From positions 1-33,910 of the forward strand of contig JAXMAR010000065.1 of NCBI GenBank assembly GCA_046350295.1: a stretch of DNA of 33,910 nt, in the 5' to 3' direction. Every line of letters starts with the position of its first letter. The first letter of the stretch is position 1. Origin of the DNA: JAXMAR01 sp046350295 (GTDB lineage: Bacteria; Planctomycetota; Planctomycetia; Gemmatales; Gemmataceae). The notes below the pieces were generated by a model. That model saw nothing but the letters and a program-made list of their open reading frames with translations. It made no database searches and had not been told where the DNA came from. This document shows positions 8,934-16,713 of the stretch, in pieces. A program made the translations under genes and the position numbers.

Positions 8934-11465
8934 TCACGGGATGGGCGCCGCCACGCTCAGATCTCTCAGCCGCGCGCCGCCCGCCAGGTAAACCCCCTGC
9001 GCCGCCTGGGCGCTCGGCTTTCGGACCAGCAGCGGCGCCGGCCGGAAACCGTGCCGCGCCGCCAAGGCCATCATCGCGTCGACCTCCTCGACGGGAACGT
9101 CGTCGCCGATGCCATGGTCGCGCGTCGTCGCCTCCAGGCTCAGCAGGATCGTCTCGGCGAAGCAGGCGAGCTGAATACCATCCGGCAGCCCGAGGATGTT
9201 ACCCGCGCCGAAGCGGAGATTTGGGTCGGGGAGCGCGACCAGGCCCCCTTCGACCACGGTCACATCCGGCCGCTGCCGCAGGCGCACACTGTCCGGCGGC
9301 CGGGCGACGTCGCAGACGACGGCGCCCGGCCGGAAGGCGACGGCGTCCAGCACCGGCTCCATCGCGCCGCTGGCGCTAAGCACGGCGTCGACCTCGGCCA
9401 GCCTTGCCGCCTCCGTGGTCACGCCAACGGCGCCCGGTCGCCACTCGAGCTGTCGCCCGAGCCGCTCCAGTCCCGCCACGCCGCGGGCCGGGTTGCCCAC
9501 CAGGAGAAGATGGCGCGGTCGACGCCGGCTCAGCAACCGGGCGCACAGCCGCCCGACCGAGCCCAGCGCGCCGACAACCGCCAGGGCGCAGCCGCGCACA
9601 TCGAGCCCGCGCTCCTCGATGGCACGCTCGAGCGCCGCCACCGCCATGCCGGCCGTCAGGGCGCTGCCGGTCGTGATGCTCGGACCGCGGCCCACAACGG
9701 CGCGGCCGCGCCCGCTGTACGGCGTCGTGAACGCGCCGAGACCGACGACCCGCGCGCCGAGCCGCGCCGCCATGCCCACCACCTGCCGGATCGACTCGCT
9801 CGTCCGGCGCAGTCCGCGGCGGGCCATCTCCTGAGGCAGCAGTGGGACGCTCGCCAGCCAGCCCTCCGTGCGCCGCCCGAGCGCCGACTCGATCACCGGC
9901 GTCCGCAGAATGATCCCCGGCGGGGTCTGCGCCAGAAAATCGCAACACGCCTCCAGTTCGCCGCGCGAGTAGTGACCGAGCGCCGGATCGGTCAGCGGCA
10001 CATCTTCCGGCCGAGTGTAGTGCACGATGAATGCGAAACGCCCGCCGTCCGGTTTCGCTTCGCGCGACGCGACCCAGAGCGGCCGAACGCTTTCAAAGTT
10101 CATTCCAAGAGACTGGTTGCCGGGAGGGCAAGGCTCCCCGTTCTGGCTCGCCGTGGCGGGCGCGGGCTTCGTCTCGAGCGCCCCCAGACCACGCACGATC
10201 GTGTCCGGGGCATTGTCCTCGAGTAATTCCAGGACAGACTCCAGGCCGTCGAGTCCCCAGTCGAGCTGCTCGCGCGTGATCGTCAGCGGCGGCGCCAGAC
10301 GCAGCACCGGCGCCCGGCCCAGCGTCGGCAGCACCAGCAGCGACGCCAGCTCACCGATCACCCCGGCCACCGCGTACGCATATAGCCCCTGCTGGTGCAG
10401 AAAAGAGAGGAAGTAGCCATCGTCCGCATCGGGCGCCCGCAACTCGAGCGCACACAACAGCCCGCGGCCACGCGCGTCGGCGACGATTCGCGGGTAGCGC
10501 TCGGCCATACGCTCGAGGCGCGCGAGGAGATGCGCCCCCTGCTCGGCGACCGCTTCGCAGAAACCGGGACTCGTCAAGGCCCCCAGCGCCGCCAGTCCGA
10601 CGGCACAGGCGACGTTGTTGTTCGCGAACGTGGACGAGTGCCGCAGCGCGAAGCCGTCGTCCCACCACGCCGCGGACGCCAAGCAGGCCCCCAGCGGAAA
10701 CAGCCCGCCGCCCAGCGCCTTGGCGACCAGCAGAACGTCGGGCGCGACATCCTCGTGCTCGCATGCGAACAGGCGCCCCGTGCGCCCGAGCCCGGTCTGA
10801 ATCTCGTCGAGGACCAGCGCGACGCCGTGCCGCGTACAGAGTTCCCGCGCCTGACGCAGATAACCTGCCGGAGGCAGGATCACGCCACCCTCGCCCTGAA
10901 TCGGCTCGAGGACGAGCGCCGCGATGTTCGGCCCGTTCTCTTTCAGCCGTTTGGCGAGGGCTGTCGCATCGCCGTAGGGCACATGCTCGAACCCAAGCGG
11001 CAGCGGCCCGAATCCGTCCGCCCACTGACGCGCCCCGCTCAGCGCCAGCGCTCCCAGGGTCTTGCCGTGAAACGCCCCTTCCGCCGCTACGATCACTTTC
11101 CGGCCGCTCTTCGCCCGCACCAGCTTGAGCGCTGTTTCAACCGTTTGGGCGCCGGAGGTCGTGAAGACGCAGCGCGTCAGCTCGCCGGGCGCCAAGCGTT
11201 CCAGCTCGCGCGCCAGCGCCACGGCCGCGCTGGCCCGGTAAGGCTGCACCATCGCCGGCAGCCCCTCCGCCAGCGCTTGCTGGGCCGTCTGCGTCACGCA
11301 GGGGGCGTTGTGGCCGAGCGCGACGGCGCCGTACTGTGAGTAGAAATCGAGGAAGCGGCGCCCCGCGGCGTCCCAGAGGAAGACGCCCTCGCCGCGAGCC
11401 CAGGTCCGGTCCATCCGGCACAGGGTCAAGAGATGATGCAACGTCGGATTCAGCGGATCATCCAT
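8934..11465 (-). CDS. fusion: class III PLP aminotransferase + long-chain acyl-ACP/CoA reductase (AAR-like)
   Basis: The 843-residue protein has two enzymes. Residues 1 to about 425 form a class III aminotransferase with SGAQTVE near 104-110, the DEIQTGLGRTG block at 220-230 and the PLP lysine K249 in VAKALGGG. A linker rich in Pro/Gly/Ala (426-455) follows. Residues 455-843 resemble cyanobacterial acyl-ACP reductase: a Rossmann loop VVGALGSVG (630-638), LACFAETILLSLE with Cys768 at the place of the catalytic thioester Cys of cyanobacterial AAR, and AARHGFRPAPL near the end, matching the AAR terminus. Known AARs reduce long-chain acyl-ACP/CoA to aldehyde with NADPH. The obvious inference is aldehyde formation followed by transamination to a long-chain amine. 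The ATG at 11465 is the most upstream plausible start. Confidence 0.88.
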   Translation of the reverse strand: MDDPLNPTLHHLLTLCRMDRTWARGEGVFLWDAAGRRFLDFYSQYGAVALGHNAPCVTQTAQQALAEGLPAMVQPYRASAAVALARELERLAPGELTRCVFTTSGAQTVETALKLVRAKSGRKVIVAAEGAFHGKTLGALALSGARQWADGFGPLPLGFEHVPYGDATALAKRLKENGPNIAALVLEPIQGEGGVILPPAGYLRQARELCTRHGVALVLDEIQTGLGRTGRLFACEHEDVAPDVLLVAKALGGGLFPLGACLASAAWWDDGFALRHSSTFANNNVACAVGLAALGALTSPGFCEAVAEQGAHLLARLERMAERYPRIVADARGRGLLCALELRAPDADDGYFLSFLHQQGLYAYAVAGVIGELASLLVLPTLGRAPVLRLAPPLTITREQLDWGLDGLESVLELLEDNAPDTIVRGLGALETKPAPATASQNGEPCPPGNQSLGMNFESVRPLWVASREAKPDGGRFAFIVHYTRPEDVPLTDPALGHYSRGELEACCDFLAQTPPGIILRTPVIESALGRRTEGWLASVPLLPQEMARRGLRRTSESIRQVVGMAARLGARVVGLGAFTTPYSGRGRAVVGRGPSITTGSALTAGMAVAALERAIEERGLDVRGCALAVVGALGSVGRLCARLLSRRRPRHLLLVGNPARGVAGLERLGRQLEWRPGAVGVTTEAARLAEVDAVLSASGAMEPVLDAVAFRPGAVVCDVARPPDSVRLRQRPDVTVVEGGLVALPDPNLRFGAGNILGLPDGIQLACFAETILLSLEATTRDHGIGDDVPVEEVDAMMALAARHGFRPAPLLVRKPSAQAAQGVYLAGGARLRDLSVAAPIP

Positions 11466-11560
11466 AATCGGAGCGCTCGTCCTGGAGCGGCAGCATCAGC
11501 TGCTGGATCGACCGTTCCTCCGCCTGACGCATCGTAGGCTAACAGCGCCGCCCGCCAAGA

Positions 11561-12172
11561 TCAAGGAAATGACGGTCCCTCGTCCCTCGGTCCCTCCGGC
11601 CGTGGACGGCAGCACTCATAAAAGCCGCCCGGCGGCACGTTCCAGAACACCCAGCGAAAATCGGCCCGCTCGAAGTAGCGCCGGTACATCGGCGCGTGCA
11701 CCCAGGGGATGTACGTGAGCTGGCGGAAGCTGCCTGAAAGAGTGAGACAGCGCCGCGAAGCGTCGAGCACCTTGTGCCGAGCTGCGGGCGTGAACCAGGG
11801 CAGCGCCAGCCCGGAAACGACATGATCGACGCGCTCGACTCCACGACTTCGCAACAGCGCATCGAGATCGCAAGCGTCCGCCTCCACGATCTCCGCTCGC
11901 GGAAAATGCTCGCGCAGCCGGACGCAAAAGTCCGCGTCGCGCTCGACGATCAGGCAGCGACAGCTTGCCGACGCCCGCCTCAAGAGCTCGCGCGTGACTG
12001 CCCCGGTGCCGGCCCCGAGTTCGACGACGCAGCGCGCCTGCTTCAGGTCGATTCCCTCCAGCAGCCGCCGCGCGAACCAGGGCGAGCTGGGCGTCACCGA
12101 GCCGACGCGCGTCCCCTGGCGCAAGAACTTCTGCAGGAATAGCCACCAGTCCGGCAAGCGCTGTCGGGACAC
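11561..12172 (-). CDS. PmtA-like SAM-dependent phospholipid/lipid N-methyltransferase
   Basis: The 203-residue protein looks like the Sinorhizobium/Rhodobacter-type phosphatidylethanolamine N-methyltransferase: an N-terminal FLRQGTRVGSVTPSS block (16-30), the SAM loop ELGAGTGAVT (51-60), ERDADFCVRLREHFP, an early conserved VVSGLALPW, and QLTYIPW (151-157), which corresponds to QFTYGP of PmtA. These enzymes methylate an amine headgroup of a membrane lipid. The start is the GTG at 12172, chosen because GAGGA lies 8 nt upstream; an in-frame ATG at 12187 has no ribosome site. It is the first gene of the set, 95 nt ahead of the aminotransferase-reductase. It could instead methylate the product of that enzyme, by inference. 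Confidence 0.82.
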   Translation of the reverse strand: MSRQRLPDWWLFLQKFLRQGTRVGSVTPSSPWFARRLLEGIDLKQARCVVELGAGTGAVTRELLRRASASCRCLIVERDADFCVRLREHFPRAEIVEADACDLDALLRSRGVERVDHVVSGLALPWFTPAARHKVLDASRRCLTLSGSFRQLTYIPWVHAPMYRRYFERADFRWVFWNVPPGGFYECCRPRPEGPRDEGPSFP

Positions 12173-12187
12173 TTCGCGGTCCTCATT

Positions 12188-12329
12188 GCCAATGACATGA
12201 TGAGAGGGTTTTCATCATTTCCCTCTGGCGGAACTCCGTCACGAAGGTGACTATAACAAAAGACGCTTTCGCGGGACTCGCTGCCACCTCGTCAAAGCGG
12301 AAGTCTTCTTCCCCATCGGAGGAACGTGC
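12188..12329. promoter_or_regulatory. divergent promoter region with a small inverted repeat
   Basis: This 142-nt spacer separates the lipid-type operon (leftward) from the arylsulfotransferase gene (rightward) and should hold promoters for both. A 7-bp inverted repeat, ATGATGA at 12198-12204 and TCATCAT at 12213-12219 with an 8-nt loop, lies 26 nt or more upstream of the GTG start. An AT-rich patch at 12250-12261 contains TATAAC on the plus strand and TATAGT on the minus strand. No convincing -35 hexamers are seen. The operator role is a guess. Confidence 0.35.
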
Positions 12330-14102
12330 ATGCAACCATCCCATCCGCCACGAGGGCGTTTGCCCCTCCTGGCCGCCGCATTGTTGTCGTTTGCTCTCGC
12401 CGGCGCCGCTGACGCCCAGCCCAAGGGGGACAAGGGCAAGGGCGCCAAGGCTGGCGTTTCGCTCAATGACGCCAGAGCGTTCAAAGGCTATACGCTCATC
12501 GCCGGGCTCAACGACCACAAGACCTACCTCATCGACATGGACGGTCGCGTCGTCAACACCTGGGAATCGGACACCAACCCCGGCGCCAGCGCTTACCTGC
12601 TCGACAACGGGAACCTTCTCCGCTCCGGCTCCCTCGGGTCCAAGGCGCCTTTCAACATTCCCGCAGTCGGGGGCCGCGTGCAGGAGTTCACCTGGGACGG
12701 CAAGCTGGTCTGGGACTACACCTACTCCACCAAGGACCGCGTTCCCCATCATGACATCACGCCGCTGCCCAACGGCAACGTGCTACTCATCATCAGCGAC
12801 CGCAAGAGCGCCTCGGACGTGCTCGCCGCCGGCCGCCGGCCGGACACCGTCCGTGATCACCTGCAAGTCGACGGCCTGATCGAAGTCAAGAAGACCGGGC
12901 CAAAGAGCGGCGAGATCGTCTGGGAATGGAACACCCTCGACCACATCATCCAGGACCACGACAAGACCAAGCCGAACTTCGGCAAGGTGTCGGCCCACCC
13001 GGAGTTAGTGGACATCAACTATGGCCAGGGCCTGTTCGGCAAGATCGTCGCCAAGAAGGACGAGGCCGACAAACTGCGCGGCCTCGGTTACCTCGGCGGT
13101 CCGGTGGGCAAGGGGGGCGGCTTCAATCCCCAGGCCGACTGGATGCACACCAACGCGGTGGCTTACAACGAAGAGCTGGACCAGATCATGCTCAGCATCC
13201 ACGCCTTCAACGAGATCTGGATCATCGACCACGGCACCAGCAAAGCGGAAGCGGCGAGCCACAAGGGGGGCAAGCAGGGCAGGGGGGGCGACCTCCTCTA
13301 TCGCTGGGGCAACCCGCAAGCCTATCGCAGCGGCACCAACGCCGACCAGCGCCTCTTCGGCCAGCACAACGCCCACTGGATCCCCAAGGGCCTGCCGGGC
13401 GCGGGTAACATCATCGTCTTCAACAACGGCATGCGCCGACCGGACGGTAACTACTCCTCCGTCGATGAGATCGCCCCACCGCTGACCAAGACCGGCGGCT
13501 ACGAGCGAAAGCCCGGCCTCTCCTTTGGCCCCGAGAGCGCCGAGTGGTCCTACACCGCTCCCAAGAAGTCCGATTTCTACGCCATGGTGATCTCGGGCGC
13601 TCACCGTCTTCCGAACGGCAATACCATCATCTGCTCCGGAACCAATGGGACCGTCTTCGAGGTCACCTCGAGCAAGGAGATGGTCTGGAAGTTCGTCAAT
13701 CCCTCCCCGACGCGCGGCGGCGGCTTCCCCGGCATGGGCGGCAAAGGAACACGGCCCCCGTTCGGCGGCTTCGGCACGCCGCCCGGAACGTTGCTCCCCA
13801 CCTTCCTCCAGGATCAGCTCAAGCTCACGGAGGACCAGAAGAAGCAGCTCGATGAACTGCAAAAGGAAGTCACCGCCAAGCTCGACAAGATGCTGACCGA
13901 GGAGCAGCGCGATCAACTGAAGAAGATGCGCGACTTCGCCGGCGGTGGCTTCGGCCCCCCGGGCGGCGGCGGCGGTATGGGCCCGGGCGGCTTCGGCGGC
14001 GGCGGTCTGTTCCGCGTCTATCGCTATGGCGTCGACCATCCCGCCTTCGCCGGCAAGACCATAACACCGGGTCGCCGCATCGACGACGTTGAAATGAAGT
14101 GA
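12330..14102 (+). CDS. secreted arylsulfotransferase-like beta-propeller with LTEEQ/Gly-rich insertion
   Basis: The 590-residue protein begins with a Sec signal peptide (about 1-29, ending near AGAADA). The body matches the arylsulfotransferase (ASST) propeller pattern: NTWESDTNPGASAYLLDNGN, PHHDITPLPNGNVL, DWMHTNAVAYNEELDQIMLS, GQHNAHWIPKG and GAHRLPNGNTIICSG, with His residues where ASSTs carry active-site His. ASSTs transfer sulfate between aromatic compounds in the periplasm; activity here is unproven. After VNP (456-458), about 100 residues are inserted before the closing strand LFRVYRYG (560 on). They hold a Gly-rich stretch, two LTE(D/E)Q helices at 499-503 and 522-526, and another Gly-rich stretch. 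GGAGG lies 7 nt before the ATG. It stands ahead of the AlkP and sulfotransferase genes. Confidence 0.84.
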   Translation: MQPSHPPRGRLPLLAAALLSFALAGAADAQPKGDKGKGAKAGVSLNDARAFKGYTLIAGLNDHKTYLIDMDGRVVNTWESDTNPGASAYLLDNGNLLRSGSLGSKAPFNIPAVGGRVQEFTWDGKLVWDYTYSTKDRVPHHDITPLPNGNVLLIISDRKSASDVLAAGRRPDTVRDHLQVDGLIEVKKTGPKSGEIVWEWNTLDHIIQDHDKTKPNFGKVSAHPELVDINYGQGLFGKIVAKKDEADKLRGLGYLGGPVGKGGGFNPQADWMHTNAVAYNEELDQIMLSIHAFNEIWIIDHGTSKAEAASHKGGKQGRGGDLLYRWGNPQAYRSGTNADQRLFGQHNAHWIPKGLPGAGNIIVFNNGMRRPDGNYSSVDEIAPPLTKTGGYERKPGLSFGPESAEWSYTAPKKSDFYAMVISGAHRLPNGNTIICSGTNGTVFEVTSSKEMVWKFVNPSPTRGGGFPGMGGKGTRPPFGGFGTPPGTLLPTFLQDQLKLTEDQKKQLDELQKEVTAKLDKMLTEEQRDQLKKMRDFAGGGFGPPGGGGGMGPGGFGGGGLFRVYRYGVDHPAFAGKTITPGRRIDDVEMK

Positions 14103-14111
14103 CGTTGGGTT

Positions 14112-14296
14112 GGGTGGCATGCTTTTGCGGGTCTAGTCGAGGGTCAGCACACTCTCGGCCAACACCGCAAAAGCATGCTTGACGCGTTCTCGAGCGTGCG
14201 ACTTCGCCGGAAGTGGGATAAGGGTAAAGCATGCTTTTGCGGTGTGAGCCGGCGCTGCAACGACCTTCGTTCAAGGCCCGCAAAAGCATGCCACCC
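14112..14296. repeat. nested inverted repeat element, copy 1 (185 bp)
   Basis: The outer arms are GGGTGGCATGCTTTTGCGG (14112-14130) and its exact reverse complement (14278-14296). Inner arms are an exact 18-bp pair at 14163-14180 and 14227-14244, sharing the GCATGC core. The four arms could fold into a cloverleaf- or cruciform-like structure. No ORF of note lies inside. It sits between the arylsulfotransferase and phosphodiesterase genes and is related to the copy at 16506-16688. This looks like a small non-coding repeat (REP/MITE-like); no target-site duplication is apparent. Confidence 0.9.
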
Positions 14297-14352
14297 GGCG
14301 CGACGCCGCCGTCACGCATGACTCGTGCTTTCTTTTTGAGCATCTCAACCCA

Positions 14353-16491
14353 ATGCGCTCTTTCCTCTACCTGTTCGGCATCGCCCTCCTGCTCGTCCTC
14401 CTTGCGCCTCCGCCCGCCGACGCCTACATCGGCCCAGGCGCCGGCTTTGCCGTCGGCGGCTCCTTCCTCGCCGTCTTCGCCGCCCTCTTCTCCGGCTTCG
14501 TGATGCTCATCTCCTGGCCGGTGCGCGTCCTCTGGCGCCTCTTCTTCCGCCGCCACCCGCCCCGGCCGCCGCGCTTCCAGCGCGTCGTCGTCCTCGGCCT
14601 CGACGGCCTCGACCACGGCCTCACCCAGCAGATGATCACCGATGGCAAGCTCCCCAACCTCGCCGCCCTGCGCGATCAGGGTTGCTTCCTGCCGCTGGGG
14701 AGCACGCTGCCGCCGATTTCCCCGGTCGCGTGGTCCACCTTTCAAACCGGGACCAACCCGGGCAAGCACAACATCTTCGATTTCCTCGTCCCCGATGAGC
14801 GGACGTACCAGCCCAAGCTCAGCTCCGTCGAGGTCCGCCCCCCGCGCCGCGCCCTCCGCATCGGCAAGTACCGTTTCCCGCTCGGCAAGCCGGACGTGCG
14901 CCTGCTTCGAAAAAGTAAGCCGTTCTGGTCTCTCCTCAGCGACTACGGCATCTTCAACTGCATCCTCCGCGTGCCGATCACGTTTCCGCCCGAAAAGCTG
15001 CGCGGCGTGCAGCTCTCGGCCATGTGCGTCCCCGATATCCGCGGCACCCAGGGGACATTCTCCCTCTTTACCACGCGCCGCACGGAGGACGGTGTCAAGA
15101 CGGGCGGCGAGGTGCAGATCGTCGCGCGCGACGGCGCCACCGTCCGTGGCGACCTGCTCGGCCCGGAGCACCCCATCCGCAAAGACGGCGGCCCCCTCAA
15201 GGCGCCGTTCCGCGTCACCATCAAGGAGCGCGATCGCGCTCAGCTTTCGATCGACGGCGCCAGGTACGAGCTGCGCGTCGGCCAGTACACGGAATGGGTC
15301 CCCGTCACCTATGGCGCCGGCTTCGGCATCAAGGTCGCCGGCATCTGCCGTTTCCTCTTGCTGCGGACCGAGCCGGACTTCGAGCTTTACGCCACGCCCG
15401 TCAACGTCGACCCCGAGAAGCCCGCCCTCCCCATCGGCTATCCCGCCGTTTACCCGGTCTACCTCGCGAGCAAACAGGGACCGTACGCCACGCTCGGCCT
15501 CGCCGAAGATACCTGGGGCCTCAACGAGCACGTGCTGGCCGACGAGCATTTCCTCCGCCAGTGCGTCGACATCGACCGCGAGCGCGAGGAGATGTTCTTC
15601 GACTCCCTCGACAAGGTCTCGCGCGGCCTGTGCGTCTGCGTCTTCGACGGCTCCGACCGCATGCAACACATGTTCTGGCGCTACCACGATCAGGAGCACC
15701 CCGCCCACCCGACCGAGCCCGACCCGAACGTCGGCGCCCCGATCGAGGACCTCTACAAACGGATGGACGACTTGGTCGGCCGCACCGTGGCCAAGTGCAA
15801 CGGCAGTGACACGCTCCTGATGGTCCTCTCCGACCACGGCTTCACCACCTTTCGCCGCGGTGTAGACCTCAACCGCTGGCTCGAGGAGAACGGCTATCTC
15901 TTCGTCGATGACGCGCGGCGCAACGTGGACTACCTGGCCGGCGTCGACTGGTCGCGCACCCGCGCCTTCTGCCTCGGCCTCACCGGCATCTTCATCAACC
16001 TCAAGGGCAAGTTCGAGCACGGCATCGTGGAGGCCGGGGAAGAGGCCGACGCTCTGCGTGCCGAGATCGCCGGCCGGCTCTCTGGTGTCGTCGACAAGGA
16101 GACCGGTAGCATTGCCATCCGCCGCGTCTACCAGGCTCAAAAAGCGTACCGCGGCCCGTACAAGGACCACGCTCCCGACCTGATCGTCGGTTACGAATCC
16201 GGCTACCGTGTCTCCTGGGACGCCGCCGTTGGCCGCACGACGAAGGCTGTCTTCGTGGACAACAATAAGGCCTGGAGCGGCGATCACTGCGTCGACCCGT
16301 CCGTCGTCCCCGGCGTCCTGTTCTGCAATCAACCGATCCAGACGGAGAACCCTCGCCTGCTCGACATTGCCCCGACGATCCTCGACCTCTTCGGCGTCCC
16401 GGCGCCGGATTACATGGATGGGAAGGCGTTGAGCGTGGGCGTCCCGACGGAAAAGACAGCGGAGCGCGAAGTGGCGGTTGCGTCGAGTTGA
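14353..16491 (+). CDS. AlkP-superfamily type I phosphodiesterase, membrane-anchored
   Basis: The 712-residue protein starts with a hydrophobic segment (about 3-23) and a second one (about 30-62), followed by Arg-rich WRLFFRRHPP, so it is probably membrane-anchored. The catalytic part belongs to the nucleotide pyrophosphatase/phosphodiesterase branch of the alkaline phosphatase superfamily. LGLDGLD at 81-87 supplies the first metal Asp84. SPVAWSTFQTG at 123-133 has Ser123 where NPP enzymes carry the nucleophile. SDHGF at 493-497 and the GDHC motif (Asp644, His645) supply further metal ligands. Two zinc ions are expected. The substrate is not readable; phosphodiester, phosphonate or sulfate esters are all possible. 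A related paralogue follows across a repeat element. Confidence 0.9.
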   Translation: MRSFLYLFGIALLLVLLAPPPADAYIGPGAGFAVGGSFLAVFAALFSGFVMLISWPVRVLWRLFFRRHPPRPPRFQRVVVLGLDGLDHGLTQQMITDGKLPNLAALRDQGCFLPLGSTLPPISPVAWSTFQTGTNPGKHNIFDFLVPDERTYQPKLSSVEVRPPRRALRIGKYRFPLGKPDVRLLRKSKPFWSLLSDYGIFNCILRVPITFPPEKLRGVQLSAMCVPDIRGTQGTFSLFTTRRTEDGVKTGGEVQIVARDGATVRGDLLGPEHPIRKDGGPLKAPFRVTIKERDRAQLSIDGARYELRVGQYTEWVPVTYGAGFGIKVAGICRFLLLRTEPDFELYATPVNVDPEKPALPIGYPAVYPVYLASKQGPYATLGLAEDTWGLNEHVLADEHFLRQCVDIDREREEMFFDSLDKVSRGLCVCVFDGSDRMQHMFWRYHDQEHPAHPTEPDPNVGAPIEDLYKRMDDLVGRTVAKCNGSDTLLMVLSDHGFTTFRRGVDLNRWLEENGYLFVDDARRNVDYLAGVDWSRTRAFCLGLTGIFINLKGKFEHGIVEAGEEADALRAEIAGRLSGVVDKETGSIAIRRVYQAQKAYRGPYKDHAPDLIVGYESGYRVSWDAAVGRTTKAVFVDNNKAWSGDHCVDPSVVPGVLFCNQPIQTENPRLLDIAPTILDLFGVPAPDYMDGKALSVGVPTEKTAEREVAVASS

Positions 16492-16505
16492 GGACGCCGC
16501 AAGTC

Positions 16506-16688
16506 GGGTGGCATGCTTTTGCGGATCCAAGACGAGGCTCGTTGAAGTGACGGCTCCCACCGCAAGAGCATGCTCGACGTGTCCTCAGACCGAAGAAGTC
16601 GCCCGACTATGGGATAACGTCAAGCATGCCTTGCGGTGGGAGCTAAGGGTTGCCGACCTCCGCATGGACCCGCAAAGGCATGCCACCC
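16506..16688. repeat. nested inverted repeat element, copy 2 (183 bp)
   Basis: The left outer arm at 16506-16524 is identical to that of the copy at 14112. The right arm at 16670-16688 differs by one base (GCAAAGGCATGC). Inner arms near 16555-16577 and 16618-16640 are diverged versions of the copy-1 inner arms. The central stretch ATGGGATAACGTCAAGCATG parallels GTGGGATAAGGGTAAAGCATG of copy 1. The two copies flank the first phosphodiesterase gene. The long frame that would start at 16636 begins inside this element, which argues for the downstream ATG at 16714 as the true gene start. Confidence 0.88.
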
Positions 16689-16713
16689 AGCGTGTCGCCC
16701 TGTGAGTGACAAC

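Noticed and set aside
11561..12172. Annotation as rRNA adenine dimethyltransferase (KsgA-like)
   Set aside because: It shares the ELGAGTGAVT loop, but the QLTYIP and GSVTPSS blocks fit PmtA-type lipid N-methyltransferases better.
13870..16560. 896-codon open frame on the minus strand
   Set aside because: It is antisense to the well-supported phosphodiesterase and arylsulfotransferase genes; low stop density from C-ending codons in GC-rich DNA explains it. It has no recognisable domain.
14112..16688. Composite transposon or IS ends around the phosphodiesterase
   Set aside because: There is no transposase and no target duplication, and each element is itself a closed inverted repeat.
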